DNA from: Pseudomonas guariconensis
Lineage (GTDB): Bacteria; Pseudomonadota; Gammaproteobacteria; Pseudomonadales; Pseudomonadaceae
DNA: 64,000 bases
NCBI RefSeq assembly: GCF_900102675.1
Contig: NZ_FMYX01000014.1
Location: 1 to 64,000, forward strand
Direction of reading: 5' to 3'
Shown piece after piece: positions 43,328-52,453 of the stretch. A model generated the notes under the pieces. That model saw only the letters and a list, made by a program, of their open reading frames with translations. It made no database searches and was not told the DNA's origin. How positions within the stretch are numbered: the first letter of the stretch is position 1; each line of letters begins with the position of its first letter. The position numbers were made by a program, and so were the translations under genes.

Positions 43328-46174
43328 TTAAAGTGCCGCGATCCGCGCATGTTGCTCTGTCAAGTTGGCCAGGGCCTGTTCGGACTCGGCCAGCTTGGCG
43401 CGTTCTTTTTCGATCACGGCAGGCGGGGCCTTGTCGACGAACGCGGCATTGGACAGCTTGCCGCCTACGCGCTGGACTTCGCCTTGCAGACGCTGGATTT
43501 CCTTGCTCAGGCGTGCCAGTTCCGCGTCCTTGTCGATCAGGCCGGCCATCGGCACCAGTACCTGCAAGTCACCCACCAGTGCGGTGGCCGACAGCGGTGC
43601 TTCGTCCTGCTCGCCGAGCACGGTGAACGACTCGACCTTGGCCAGCTTCTTGAGCAGCGCCTCGTTCTCCTGCAGGCGACGCTGGTCGTGCGCATTGGCG
43701 TTCTTGAGGAACAGCGGCAGCGGCTTGCCAGGGCCGATGTTCATCTCGGCGCGAATGTTGCGCAGACCTACCATCAGTTGCTGCAGCCACTCGATATCGC
43801 CTTCGGCGGCGGTGTCGATGCGGCTTTCATTGGCCACAGGCCAAGGTTGCAGCATGATGGTCTTGCCTTCGATACCGGCCAGCGGCGCGATGCGCTGCCA
43901 GATTTCTTCGGTGATGAACGGCATGAACGGGTGTGCCAGGCGCAAGGCGACTTCCAGCACGCGAACCAAGGTCCGGCGAGTGCCGCGGGCGCGCTCGACC
44001 GGGGCATTCTCGTCCCACAGTACCGGCTTGGACAGCTCCAGATACCAGTCGCAGTACTGGTTCCAGATGAACTCGTACAAGGCCTGGCTGGCCAGGTCGA
44101 AGCGGAACTGCTCGAGCTGGCGGGTCACCTCGGCTTCGGTGCGCTGCAGCTGCGAGATGATCCAGCGATCGGCCAGCGACAGTTCGTAGGCCTCGCCGTT
44201 CTGGCCGCAATCCTCGCCTTTGTCCAGCACGTAGCGGGCGGCGTTCCAGATCTTGTTGCAGAAGTTGCGATAACCCTCGACGCGGCCCATGTCGAACTTG
44301 ATGTCGCGGCCGGTGGAAGCCAGCGAGCAGAAGGTGAAGCGCAGGGCGTCGGTGCCGTAGCTGGCGATGCCTTCGGGGAACTCGGCCTTGGTCTGCTTGG
44401 CGATCTTTTCGGCGAGCTTGGGCTGCATCATGCCGCTGGTGCGTTTTTCCAGCAGGGCCTCAAGGGTGATGCCGTCGACGATGTCCAGTGGATCGAGGAC
44501 GTTGCCCTTGGACTTGGACATCTTCTGGCCCTGGCCGTCACGTACAAGGCCGTGGACGTACACGGTCTTGAACGGTACCTGCGGGGTGCCATCTTCGTTC
44601 TTGATCAGGTGCATGGTCAGCATGATCATGCGCGCAACCCAGAAGAAGATGATGTCGAAACCGGTGACCAGCACATCGGTGGAGTGGAACTTCTTGAGGA
44701 ACTCGGTCTGCTCCGGCCAGCCCAAGGTGGAGAAGGTCCACAGGCCCGAACTGAACCAGGTGTCGAGGACGTCCTCGTCCTGGCGCAGCGCCACGTCGGC
44801 GCCCAGGTTGTGCTTGGCACGGACTTCTTCTTCGCTGCGACCGACATAGACCTGGCCGGCTTCGTCGTACCAGGCCGGGATGCGGTGCCCCCACCACAGC
44901 TGGCGGCTGATACACCAGTCCTGGATATCACGCATCCAGGAGAAGTACATGTTTTCGTACTGCTTGGGCACGAACTGAATGCGGCCGTCTTCCACGGCGG
45001 CGATGGCAGGTTCTGCCAGCGGCTTGGTAGAGACGTACCACTGGTCGGTCAGCCACGGCTCGATGACCGTGCCGGAACGGTCGCCCTTGGGTACCTTCAG
45101 GGCGTGGTCGTCGATGCTGACCAGCAGGCCCTGGGCGTCCAGGTCGGCGACGATCTGCTTGCGCGCGACGAAGCGGTCCAGGCCTGCGTACTGGGCCGGC
45201 AGGCTGGTGTCGATCTGCTCGTTGACGCTGCCGTCGAGGTTGAAGGCCTGGGCGCTTGCCAGCACCAGGGCGTTCTTGTCGAAGATGTTCAGCAGTGGCA
45301 GGTTGTGGCGCTTGCCGACTTCATAGTCGTTGAAGTCGTGGGCCGGGGTGATTTTCACGCAGCCGGTGCCGAACTCCGGATCGCAGTAATCGTCGGCGAT
45401 GATCGGGATGCGGCGGCCGACCAGCGGCAGCTCGACGAACTTGCCGATCAGGGCCTGGTAGCGCTCGTCGTTCGGGTTCACAGCAACGGCCGCGTCACCC
45501 AGTAAGGTTTCCGGACGGGTGGTGGCAACGACCAAGTGGTCCTTGCCTTCGGCGGTCTTGGCGCCATCGGCCAGTGGGTAGCGCAGGTTCCACAGGTGGC
45601 CTTTCTCGTCGTGGTTTTCCACTTCGAGGTCGGAAATGGCGGTATGCAGCTTGGTGTCCCAGTTGACCAGGCGCTTGCCACGGTAGATCAGGCCGTCTTC
45701 ATGCAGGCGCACGAAGGCTTCCTTGACCGCTTCGGACAGACCGTCGTCCATGGTGAACCGTTCGCGGGTCCAGTCGACCGACGAGCCCAGGCGGCGAATC
45801 TGGCGGCTGATGTTGCCGCCGGACTGATCCTTCCACTCCCAGACCTTCTCCAGGAACTTCTCGCGGCCCAGGTCATGACGGTTCTGGCCCTTGGCCTCGA
45901 GCTGGCGCTCCACCAGCATCTGGGTGGCGATACCGGCGTGGTCGGTGCCTGGCTGCCACAGGGTGTTGCGGCCCTGCATGCGGCGGAAGCGGATCAGGGC
46001 GTCCATGATCGCGTTGTTGAAGCCGTGGCCCATGTGCAGGCTGCCGGTCACGTTCGGCGGCGGGATCATGATGGTGTAGGACTCGCCTGCACCTTGCGGG
46101 GCGAAATAGTTCTCGGACTCCCAAGTGTTGTACCAGGAAGTTTCGATGGCGTGCGGCTGGTAGGTCTTATCCAT
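43328..46174 (-). CDS. valS: Valyl-tRNA synthetase
   Basis: A 948-residue class Ia synthetase. HIGH-type motif HMGH at residues 47-50 (NVTGSLHMGHGFNNAIMD), editing domain (DYCDPEFGTGCVKITPAHDF), KMSKS loop (QKMSKSKGNVLDPLD), anticodon-binding domain and a C-terminal coiled coil (about residues 880-945; ELARLSKEIQRLQGEVQRVG). Length is normal. A gap of 200 bp with REP-like sequence separates it from the upstream unknown gene. Confidence 0.97.
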   Translation of the reverse strand: MDKTYQPHAIETSWYNTWESENYFAPQGAGESYTIMIPPPNVTGSLHMGHGFNNAIMDALIRFRRMQGRNTLWQPGTDHAGIATQMLVERQLEAKGQNRHDLGREKFLEKVWEWKDQSGGNISRQIRRLGSSVDWTRERFTMDDGLSEAVKEAFVRLHEDGLIYRGKRLVNWDTKLHTAISDLEVENHDEKGHLWNLRYPLADGAKTAEGKDHLVVATTRPETLLGDAAVAVNPNDERYQALIGKFVELPLVGRRIPIIADDYCDPEFGTGCVKITPAHDFNDYEVGKRHNLPLLNIFDKNALVLASAQAFNLDGSVNEQIDTSLPAQYAGLDRFVARKQIVADLDAQGLLVSIDDHALKVPKGDRSGTVIEPWLTDQWYVSTKPLAEPAIAAVEDGRIQFVPKQYENMYFSWMRDIQDWCISRQLWWGHRIPAWYDEAGQVYVGRSEEEVRAKHNLGADVALRQDEDVLDTWFSSGLWTFSTLGWPEQTEFLKKFHSTDVLVTGFDIIFFWVARMIMLTMHLIKNEDGTPQVPFKTVYVHGLVRDGQGQKMSKSKGNVLDPLDIVDGITLEALLEKRTSGMMQPKLAEKIAKQTKAEFPEGIASYGTDALRFTFCSLASTGRDIKFDMGRVEGYRNFCNKIWNAARYVLDKGEDCGQNGEAYELSLADRWIISQLQRTEAEVTRQLEQFRFDLASQALYEFIWNQYCDWYLELSKPVLWDENAPVERARGTRRTLVRVLEVALRLAHPFMPFITEEIWQRIAPLAGIEGKTIMLQPWPVANESRIDTAAEGDIEWLQQLMVGLRNIRAEMNIGPGKPLPLFLKNANAHDQRRLQENEALLKKLAKVESFTVLGEQDEAPLSATALVGDLQVLVPMAGLIDKDAELARLSKEIQRLQGEVQRVGGKLSNAAFVDKAPPAVIEKERAKLAESEQALANLTEQHARIAAL

Positions 46175-46276
46175 GCGCGGCGGGACCCTATGGCATTAAT
46201 TCGGGAAAGCCGGGAAGTATAACCAAGCCAGGGGCCGCAGGCGACAAGCTGCTGATATCTGTAGGCGCAACGGTGT

Positions 46277-46368
46277 CTTCTTTGTGGACAAACCTGCTCC
46301 CACGGACCTCGTGCGCGCCTTGAGCGCGGCGGTGTACCGGTAGTGACGGGTTTGCCCGCAAAGAAAAG
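46277..46368. repeat. REP-like inverted pair upstream of valS
   Basis: TTTGTGGACAAACCTGCTCC (from 46281) and GACGGGTTTGCCCGCAAAG (from 46345) resemble P. putida REP halves in opposite orientation. The outer ends CTTCTTTG and CAAAGAAAAG can pair. They occupy the gap between the unknown gene and valS. Confidence 0.6.
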
Positions 46369-46374
46369 CGGCGT

Positions 46375-46743
46375 TTATTCGGAGCGCTTGAGCAGACGTT
46401 CCATGCGCGCATCGAGGCGTCGTTTGATCTCGTTCTCGATGTGCGGGGTGAAGTCGTTGATCACGTCTTGCATGATCTGTTGGGCAGCGACGCGCAGGTC
46501 GGCTTCAAGGTGCAGCAGGGTGTCCTGGCGGCGGGTCTGCGGATCGTCTGCGGTGGTTGCGACCGAGAGAGGCTCGGCCACCGGCGAGGTGTTGCCTGCT
46601 GGCTCGTCGAGCAGCAGGGGAATCTGCTCGACCGTTTCGGTCAGCAGGGGCGGTTGCAGATCGGCATCGCCCAGCAACTGGCGGATCGACTCTAGGTCGT
46701 CGAGCAGATGAGCGGAATCGGGCAGGGGAGAGTGCTTGTCCAT
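46375..46743 (-). CDS. Unrecognised acidic helical protein linked to holC
   Basis: A 122-residue protein I cannot assign to a characterised family. The first 70 or so residues are acidic and Leu/Pro-rich (HLLDDLESIRQLLGDADLQP, VEQIPLLLDEPAG). The last 45 are predicted helical and amphipathic with a basic end (QQIMQDVINDFTPHIENEIK, RRLDARMERLLKRSE). There is no signal peptide or membrane helix. It starts 5 bp after the holC stop, so it is translationally close to the polymerase chi subunit. A role with HolC or the clamp loader is possible but only contextual. Confidence 0.8.
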   Translation of the reverse strand: MDKHSPLPDSAHLLDDLESIRQLLGDADLQPPLLTETVEQIPLLLDEPAGNTSPVAEPLSVATTADDPQTRRQDTLLHLEADLRVAAQQIMQDVINDFTPHIENEIKRRLDARMERLLKRSE

Positions 46744-46748
46744 CGTCG

Positions 46749-47177
46749 TCAAAGTCGCTGTAAGCGGTGGTCTTGCAGAGCATAGCCCTGTTCGCGGTAG
46801 AAACGGAATCGTTCTCGCGCAGCCTGGCGAATGCCCGGCTCCTCGACGACGATCTCGGCAACCCGTTCGAACTGGCCGACGAACCCCGGTACCTCGGCGC
46901 CGAGGTTGATCAACAGGTCGCGGTGGGTGCCGGCGTCATCACCCAGCCCCAGGGCTACTGCTGCTTCGGCGTTGGCTTCGGCAGGGTCGTGCGGGACGAA
47001 GGCCTCGCCCTTGAAGTGCCACAGGCGCTCGTCCAGCGCGTTGCGCTGCTCGGCGTCCTGACAGTGCAGATAGACCCGATGGCCCAGGCGCCAGGCCTTT
47101 TCGCACAGCTTGCAGGCGAAATCCAGGCGCGCCGACAACGCATCGGTGGGCAGGATATAGAAATCGACTTTGCTCAT
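46749..47177 (-). CDS. holC: DNA polymerase III chi subunit
   Basis: A 142-residue HolC, which joins the clamp loader (via psi) to SSB at the replication fork. The family pattern is plain: KVDFYILPTDALSARLDFAC, LCEKAWRLGHRVYLHCQDAE, LWHFKGEAFVPHDP and LINLGAEVPGFVGQFERVAE. It is between pepA (48 bp upstream) and an unknown gene (5 bp downstream). The pepA-holC-valS order resembles that of E. coli, with the unknown gene inserted before valS. Confidence 0.95.
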   Translation of the reverse strand: MSKVDFYILPTDALSARLDFACKLCEKAWRLGHRVYLHCQDAEQRNALDERLWHFKGEAFVPHDPAEANAEAAVALGLGDDAGTHRDLLINLGAEVPGFVGQFERVAEIVVEEPGIRQAARERFRFYREQGYALQDHRLQRL

Positions 47178-47225
47178 GTTCGGTCAACCGGCCGGCAGCG
47201 CGCGGGCGCCACCGGCCTTGTGGCA

Positions 47226-48716
47226 TCAGGCGTTGGCGCGATCGAGCAGATATTGGGTCAGCAGCGGGACCGGGCGGCCCGAGGCGCCTTTGTCCTTGCC
47301 GCCGCTGATCCAGGCGGTGCCGGCAACGTCCAGATGCGCCCAGTTATAAGCTTTGGCGAAGCGCGACAGGAAGCAGCCTGCGGTGATGGTGCCAGCCTTG
47401 GGGCCACCGATGTTGGCGATGTCGGCGAACGGGCTGTCCAACTGCTCTTGGTACTCATCGAACAGCGGCAGTTGCCAGGCACGGTCGTCGGCGCGCTTGC
47501 CGGCGTCGAGCAGTTGGCCGACCAGTTCGTCGTTGTTGCCCATCAGCCCCGAGGTATGGCTGCCCAGGGCGACGATGCAGGCGCCGGTCAGGGTAGCGAT
47601 GTCGATCACTGCCTGAGGTTTGAAGCGTTCGGCGTAGGTCAGGGTGTCGCACAGCACCAGACGGCCTTCGGCGTCGGTGTTGAGGATCTCGACGGTCTGG
47701 CCGCTCATGGTGGTGACGATGTCGCCCGGGCGCGTGGCGCCGCCGCTGGGCATGTTCTCGGCGCAAGCCAGCAGGCACACCAGGTTGATCGGCAGCTGCA
47801 GCTGCAGCACGGCGCGCAGGGTGCCGAAGACACTGGCCGCACCACACATGTCGTACTTCATTTCATCCATGCCGGCGCCAGGCTTGAGGCTGATGCCGCC
47901 GGTGTCGAAGGTGATGCCCTTGCCGACCAGCACGAACGGTTTTTCGCTCTTCTTGCCGCCCTGGTAGTTGAGCACGATCAGCCGTGGCGGCTGGTCGCTG
48001 CCCTGGCCAACGGCGTAGAACGCGCCCATGCCCAGGTCCTTGATCTTTTTCTCGTCCAGCACCTCGACCTTGAGGTTTTTGTGCGCCTTGCCCAGCTCCT
48101 TGGCCTGTTCGGCGAGGAACGTCGGGTGGCACAGGTTCGGCGGCAGGTTGCCCAGGTCGCGGGTGAAGGACATGCCCGAGGCGATGGCGCTGGCGTGCTT
48201 CACGGCGCGCTCGACTTCAGCCTGGCCGGGCTTGTCGGTCAGCAGGGTGACTTTCTTGAGGGCGCGGGGCTCGGCCTTCTGGCTCTTGAAACGGTCGAAG
48301 ACGTACTCGCCATCGAGCAGGGTCTCGGCCAGCAGGCGATATTTGGCGTAATGGGCGTCGCGGGCGGTGACGCTGACGTCATCCAGAGCCAGCACCGCGT
48401 CGCTGCCGTTCAGGCCCTTGAGCACACCGGCGACACTGGCGACCAGCTTGCGCCAGCTGCGATCCCCCAGCGCTTCCTTGCCGCTGCCGACCAGCAGCAC
48501 GCGCTCGGCCTTCAGGCCCGGCAGGCTGTGCAGCAGCAGGGTCTGGCCCGGCTTGCCTGCCAGGTCGCCGCGCTTGAGCACCGCGCTGATTGCGCCATTG
48601 CTGGCCTGGTCGACGGCTTTGGCGATGTCGCCGAGCTTGCGCCCTTCAGCGACGGCCAGCACCAAGGTGGCGGTTTTCAAGGAGGCGGCGGCTACACTTT
48701 TTACAACCAGTTCCAT
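47226..48716 (-). CDS. pepA: Leucyl aminopeptidase PepA
   Basis: A 496-residue M17 di-zinc aminopeptidase. Catalytic C-terminal domain with VGKGITFDTGGISLKPGAGM, the metal-site signature NTDAEGRLVLCDTL and GACIVALGSHTSGLMGN; the N-terminal macro-like domain begins MELVVKSVAAASLKTATLVL. In E. coli PepA is also a DNA-binding regulator. ATG 48716 gives the family N-terminus. It is divergent from lptF across 271 bp, the same arrangement as in E. coli. Confidence 0.96.
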   Translation of the reverse strand: MELVVKSVAAASLKTATLVLAVAEGRKLGDIAKAVDQASNGAISAVLKRGDLAGKPGQTLLLHSLPGLKAERVLLVGSGKEALGDRSWRKLVASVAGVLKGLNGSDAVLALDDVSVTARDAHYAKYRLLAETLLDGEYVFDRFKSQKAEPRALKKVTLLTDKPGQAEVERAVKHASAIASGMSFTRDLGNLPPNLCHPTFLAEQAKELGKAHKNLKVEVLDEKKIKDLGMGAFYAVGQGSDQPPRLIVLNYQGGKKSEKPFVLVGKGITFDTGGISLKPGAGMDEMKYDMCGAASVFGTLRAVLQLQLPINLVCLLACAENMPSGGATRPGDIVTTMSGQTVEILNTDAEGRLVLCDTLTYAERFKPQAVIDIATLTGACIVALGSHTSGLMGNNDELVGQLLDAGKRADDRAWQLPLFDEYQEQLDSPFADIANIGGPKAGTITAGCFLSRFAKAYNWAHLDVAGTAWISGGKDKGASGRPVPLLTQYLLDRANA

Positions 48717-48987
48717 GTCAGGGTCCCCGAATGATCTGTCAGTTGGCGCAGTCTCGTGCAAGCGCTCGAAACAGGTGTGGCCGCAAGGTCGCGTGCCACT
48801 TGAAAAGCTGCCAGTTTGAGCCTGGGGGAACCTGGATGACAACCCCGACATGCGCCGTCATGCGCGGCCAAGTGACAGGCGCGGTCAATCACAGGATAAT
48901 GCGCGCACTTTATATGGAGGTTCGCCGTCGGCGAACCGGCAAGTCATTGTTTGGCTCTGCGCCCCTGACAACCCAGGAGTGTCTGGT

Positions 48988-50103
48988 TTGATCGTCTTTC
49001 GTTATCTGTCCCGCGAGGTCCTGGTGACCTTGAGCGCCGTCAGCGCCGTGCTGCTGGTGATCATCATGAGCGGGCGCTTCATCAAGTACCTGGCTCAGGC
49101 CGCCCAGGGCGTGCTCGATCCGAGCGTGCTGTTCCTGATCATGGGCTTCCGTTTGCCGGGCTTCCTGCAACTGATCCTGCCCTTGGGCCTGTTCCTCGGC
49201 ATCCTGCTGGCTTATGGCCGGCTCTACCTCGAAAGCGAGATGACCGTGCTTTCTGCCACTGGCATGAGCCAGCAGCGCCTGCTGGCGCTGACCATGGCGC
49301 CAGCCGCGCTGGTCGCCCTGCTGGTGGCCTGGCTGAGCCTGAGCCTGGCGCCCCAGGGCGTTGCCCAGGTGCAGCAGATCATCAACCAGCAGGACGCCCT
49401 CACCGAGTTCGATACCCTGGTGCCCGGGCGCTTCCAGACTCTGCGCGATGGCTCGCGGGTGACCTACACCGAGCAGCTGTCGGACGATCGCGTCAATCTG
49501 AGTGGTGTGTTCATTTCCGAGAAGCGCTTCAACCAGGACAAGACCAAGGATCGTGCGCCTTCGGTGCTGGTCGCCGAGAAGGGGCACCAGGAAGTGCAGG
49601 CCGACGGCAATCGCTACCTGATCCTCCAGAACGGCTATCGCTACGACGGTAACCCCGGCCAGGCCGATTACCGCGCGATCAAGTACGACACCTATGGCGT
49701 GTTGCTGCCCAAGCCCGAAGTCAGCGAAGAAGTGACCGAGCGTGAAGCCATCCCCACGTCCGAGCTGTTCGGCAAGGACGGTCTGCGTGAACAGGCCGAG
49801 CTGCAGTGGCGCCTTTCCCTGCCGCTGCTGGTGTTCATCGTGACGCTGCTGGCGGTGCCGCTGTCCCGGGTCAATCCACGCCAAGGCCGCTTCCTCAAGC
49901 TGCTGCCGGCCATTCTTCTGTACATGGCTTATCTAACGATGCTCATTTCCGTACGCGGCGCCTTGGAGAAGGGCAAGATCCCGATCGCCCTGGGCATGTG
50001 GTGGGTCCACGGGCTGTTCCTGCTGATCGGCCTGGGCCTGATGTACTGGGAGCCGCTGCAGCTCAAGCGTGCCGCCCGTCGTACGGAGGTGGCCCATGGC
50101 TAA
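48988..50103 (+). CDS. lptF: LPS export permease LptF, TTG start
   Basis: A 371-residue membrane subunit of LptB2FG, with six helices and a large periplasmic jellyroll (about residues 125-260). It begins MIVFRYLSREVLVTLSAVSA, and the coupling-helix region LAYGRLYLESEMTVLSATGM contacts LptB. TTG 48988 is preceded by AGGAG at 7-nt spacing and matches homologue starts; GTG three codons earlier would overlap that site. Upstream open frame from 48850 is not supported. It overlaps lptG by 8 bp. Confidence 0.94.
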   Translation: MIVFRYLSREVLVTLSAVSAVLLVIIMSGRFIKYLAQAAQGVLDPSVLFLIMGFRLPGFLQLILPLGLFLGILLAYGRLYLESEMTVLSATGMSQQRLLALTMAPAALVALLVAWLSLSLAPQGVAQVQQIINQQDALTEFDTLVPGRFQTLRDGSRVTYTEQLSDDRVNLSGVFISEKRFNQDKTKDRAPSVLVAEKGHQEVQADGNRYLILQNGYRYDGNPGQADYRAIKYDTYGVLLPKPEVSEEVTEREAIPTSELFGKDGLREQAELQWRLSLPLLVFIVTLLAVPLSRVNPRQGRFLKLLPAILLYMAYLTMLISVRGALEKGKIPIALGMWWVHGLFLLIGLGLMYWEPLQLKRAARRTEVAHG

Positions 50104-51157
50104 ACTGGATCGCTATATCGGCCAGAGCGTGCTCCTGGCCATCCTGGCGGTGCTGGGCATCATCCTTGGCCTGGCTTCGCTGTTCGCCTTCATCGACGAG
50201 ATGAGCGACCTGAGCGATACCTACACCGTGATGGACGCCGGCAGTTTCGTCCTGCTCACCGCGCCGCGCCGGTTGTACGAGATGTTGCCGATGGCTGCGC
50301 TGATTGGGTGCCTGATCGGCCTGGGCAGCCTGGCCAGCAGCAGTGAGTTGACCATCATGCGCGCCGCTGGCGTGTCCATCGGCCGTATCGTCTGGGCGGT
50401 GATGAAGCCCATGCTGGTGCTGATGTTGGTCGGCCTGCTGATCGGCGAGTACGTGGCGCCAGTCACCGAGAACAAGGCCCAGGCCGAGCGCTCCCTGGCC
50501 CAGGGTGGCGGTGATGCGCAGAGCTCCAAGCGCGGCATGTGGCACCGCCAGGGTGAAGAGTTCGTGCATATCAACTCGGTGCAGCCCAACGGCTTGCTGC
50601 TGGGGGTGACCCGCTACCGCTTCGACGCCGAGCGACACATCGTGACGTCCAGCTTTGCGCGCCGTGCGCAGTACAACGAGGACCACTGGGTGCTGAGCGA
50701 CGTGGCCACCACCTACTTCCGTGGCGACCACACCGAAGTGGTTAAGGCGCCGCAGGAGCGCTGGGACGTGTCGGTAACGCCGCAACTGCTCAACACAGTG
50801 ATCCTTGCGCCGGAATCCCTGTCGATCACCGGTTTGTGGGACTATATTCACTACCTGTCCGACCAGGGCCTGAACAACGCCCGTTACTGGTTGGCCTTCT
50901 GGACCAAAGTGCTGCAACCGATGGTGACCGCGGCCCTGGTGCTGATGGCGATCTCCTTCATCTTCGGCCCGCTGCGTTCCGTGACCTTGGGCCAGCGTGT
51001 GTTCACCGGTGTACTGGTGGGCTTCGTGTTCCGCATTGGCCAGGACCTGCTCGGCCCTTCCAGTCAGGTATTCGGCTTCCCGCCGCTGCTGGCGGTAGTG
51101 ATCCCGGCCGGTATCTGTGCGCTGGCGGGTGTGTGGTTGTTGCGTCGGGCAGGGTAA
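50096..51157 (+). CDS. lptG: LPS export permease LptG
   Basis: A 353-residue partner of LptF with the same architecture: MAKLDRYIGQSVLLAILAVL as helix 1, the coupling segment GSLASSSELTIMRAAGVSIG, a periplasmic jellyroll (about 130-255), and C-terminal helices (MVTALVLMAISFIFGPLR-like). ATG 50096 lies inside the end of lptF with GGAGG just upstream. A strong terminator ends the operon. Confidence 0.95.
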   Translation: MAKLDRYIGQSVLLAILAVLGIILGLASLFAFIDEMSDLSDTYTVMDAGSFVLLTAPRRLYEMLPMAALIGCLIGLGSLASSSELTIMRAAGVSIGRIVWAVMKPMLVLMLVGLLIGEYVAPVTENKAQAERSLAQGGGDAQSSKRGMWHRQGEEFVHINSVQPNGLLLGVTRYRFDAERHIVTSSFARRAQYNEDHWVLSDVATTYFRGDHTEVVKAPQERWDVSVTPQLLNTVILAPESLSITGLWDYIHYLSDQGLNNARYWLAFWTKVLQPMVTAALVLMAISFIFGPLRSVTLGQRVFTGVLVGFVFRIGQDLLGPSSQVFGFPPLLAVVIPAGICALAGVWLLRRAG

Positions 51158-51173
51158 TGGCCCGAGCGACATG

Positions 51174-51203
51174 AAAAAGCCGACCCTAGGGTCGGCTTTT
51201 TTG
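51174..51203. terminator. Terminator after lptG
   Basis: A-run, AGCCGACC paired with GGTCGGCT almost without a loop (CTAG centre), then TTTTTTG. The A-run on the other side suggests it also works for the convergent RDD gene. Confidence 0.9.
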
Positions 51204-51220
51204 TGGGTGGCGTTCTGCTT

Positions 51221-51244
51221 TGGCGGGTAAATCCGCTCCCACAG
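51221..51244. repeat. REP-like half-element
   Basis: TGGCGGGTAAATCCGCTCCC followed by ACAG matches the core of P. putida REP sequences. A looser, opposite copy (CTGCGGGAGCTGGCG) follows about 30 bp later. They lie between lptG and the RDD gene. Confidence 0.7.
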
Positions 51245-51318
51245 CTTTTGCAGTCTGCCGGCCGGAGGTGATCCTGCGGGAGCTGGCGAAGCCTGCGGGG
51301 GGCGTAGTAGCTACGACA

Positions 51319-51807
51319 TTACGGTTTACGCTTGGGCACACGCACCAGCTGCGTGTCCGAATAGATGTCGTGCCAGCCACGCTTGCGCTTGTCGATCAAC
51401 GCCCAGAAGAACCCGAGCCCCAGGCATAGCCAGGAAGCGATGGAAACGACAAAGCGCAGCAGCGCCTGCCATAGGCTGATCGCGCTTCCATCGGCGTTCT
51501 GCACGCGCACGCCCCACACCTGCATGCCCAGGGTCTGACCGCCGTGGGTCCAGAACTTGGCGAAGAAACCGAAGAGGGCGAACAGCAGCAAGGTCGACAA
51601 CAGGGGGTCGCCGTCCAAGGCGCCGGCCTCGGTCAGCTCGCGCATGCGGGCTTCGCCGATGATCGACATCTGCACCATCTTGTAGACGCCTGCTGTCACG
51701 ATCAGCAGGGCGGTACACAGCAGGAAGTCATAGAACATGGCGGCCAGTCGACGGCCCAGGCCAGCCGGGGGGAAGTCACCCTGAGGGGTGAGCAGGGGCT
51801 TTGACAT
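51319..51807 (-). CDS. RDD family membrane protein
   Basis: A 162-residue inner-membrane protein with three hydrophobic segments and the RDD-family pattern: GLGRRLAAMFYDFLLCTALL at the first helix, then FWTHGGQTLGMQVWGVRVQN and WQALLRFVVSIASWLCLGLG, ending WALIDKRKRGWHDIYSDTQL. The conserved Arg and Asp residues are kept except that the usual second Asp is in FYDF. Function of this short type is unknown, though ion exchange has been proposed for some RDD proteins. ATG 51807 fits homologue starts. Confidence 0.88.
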   Translation of the reverse strand: MSKPLLTPQGDFPPAGLGRRLAAMFYDFLLCTALLIVTAGVYKMVQMSIIGEARMRELTEAGALDGDPLLSTLLLFALFGFFAKFWTHGGQTLGMQVWGVRVQNADGSAISLWQALLRFVVSIASWLCLGLGFFWALIDKRKRGWHDIYSDTQLVRVPKRKP

Positions 51808-51847
51808 GCATGACGCTCCGTATGACGAAGCCGCTATTCTACGGGCA

Positions 51848-51882
51848 AAAAAAAGCCCCTGCACTTGGCAGGGGCTTTTGGG
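51848..51882 (-). terminator. Cold-shock gene terminator
   Basis: AAAAGCCCCTGC and GCAGGGGCTTTT pair around a short loop; on the minus strand the stem is followed by a run of eight T. It lies just after the csp stop. Confidence 0.92.
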
Positions 51883-51896
51883 AGTCTGGATCTCGC

Positions 51897-52109
51897 TTAG
51901 GCGATGACCTGAACCTTGTCAGCTTGCATGCCTTTTTGGCCTTGCACGGCTTCGAAGGAGACTTTCTGGCCTTCTTTCAGGCTCTTGAAGCCGTTGCCTT
52001 CGATGGCACGGAAGTGCACGAACAGATCCGGACCGCTTTCTGGGGTGATGAAGCCGTAACCTTTCTCGTCATTGAACCACTTGACGGTACCGTTCTGACG
52101 CTCAGCCAT
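51897..52109 (-). CDS. Cold-shock protein (CspA family)
   Basis: A 70-residue single cold-shock domain, an RNA/ssDNA-binding OB fold that melts mRNA structure. RNP1 KGYGFI and RNP2 DLFVHF are present, preceded by NGTVKWFNDE. Pseudomonads have several such proteins, so the exact paralogue (capB/cspA/cspD type) cannot be set by sequence alone. It is single, with its own terminator and a long upstream region, as expected for csp genes with a regulatory 5' leader. Confidence 0.94.
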   Translation of the reverse strand: MAERQNGTVKWFNDEKGYGFITPESGPDLFVHFRAIEGNGFKSLKEGQKVSFEAVQGQKGMQADKVQVIA

Positions 52110-52453
52110 TGTCTTGTTTCCTATGAAGCTTAATTTTTGATGACAGTTACTTTCATATCTATCCGATATAAAAGATTACCGGGCTGGGTTGCAGGAAAGT
52201 AAGAGACGTCGAACGGGTTGTAGCAGATTCAGCTACTGGCCCAGGTCACGAACTGTTGCGACCCATGCAAACACAGTGCAGTGACTCTACGCTAACTCCG
52301 CCGACAAAAACAAGCCCTCCAGACCGCCGGAATTCAGGGTTTTTCCGATAACCGACAAAATTGTCGGAAACGGCATGGCGCCTGGGCTGGCGCTATGTTC
52401 AAAAGTTATTGGGCAGGTTCGAAAACGAATATGACGAACCTGCCCACAGTCAA
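52110..52453. other. csp upstream / gcvT downstream intergenic region
   Basis: About 344 bp without a gene. It probably holds the csp promoter and leader and the end of the gcvT transcript. CCGACAA and TTGTCGG (52352-52367) form a 7-bp inverted repeat with a 2-nt spacer, inside the wider symmetric TTTCCGA...TCGGAAA. No U-run follows it on the minus strand, so terminator function is unclear. An open frame crossing it (52287-52622) continues antisense-wise into gcvT and is not a gene. Confidence 0.5.

Noticed and set aside
43349..45505. 718-codon frame antisense to valS
   Set aside because: Entirely inside valS, which has all catalytic motifs; antisense protein is unrecognisable.
46767..48734. 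655-codon frame antisense to holC and pepA
   Set aside because: Covers two well-supported genes on the other strand and has no own motifs.
52352..52367. Inverted repeat CCGACAA/TTGTCGG as gcvT terminator or operator
   Set aside because: Too little evidence: it is about 90 bp beyond the gcvT stop, lacks a U-run and matches no operator I can name.
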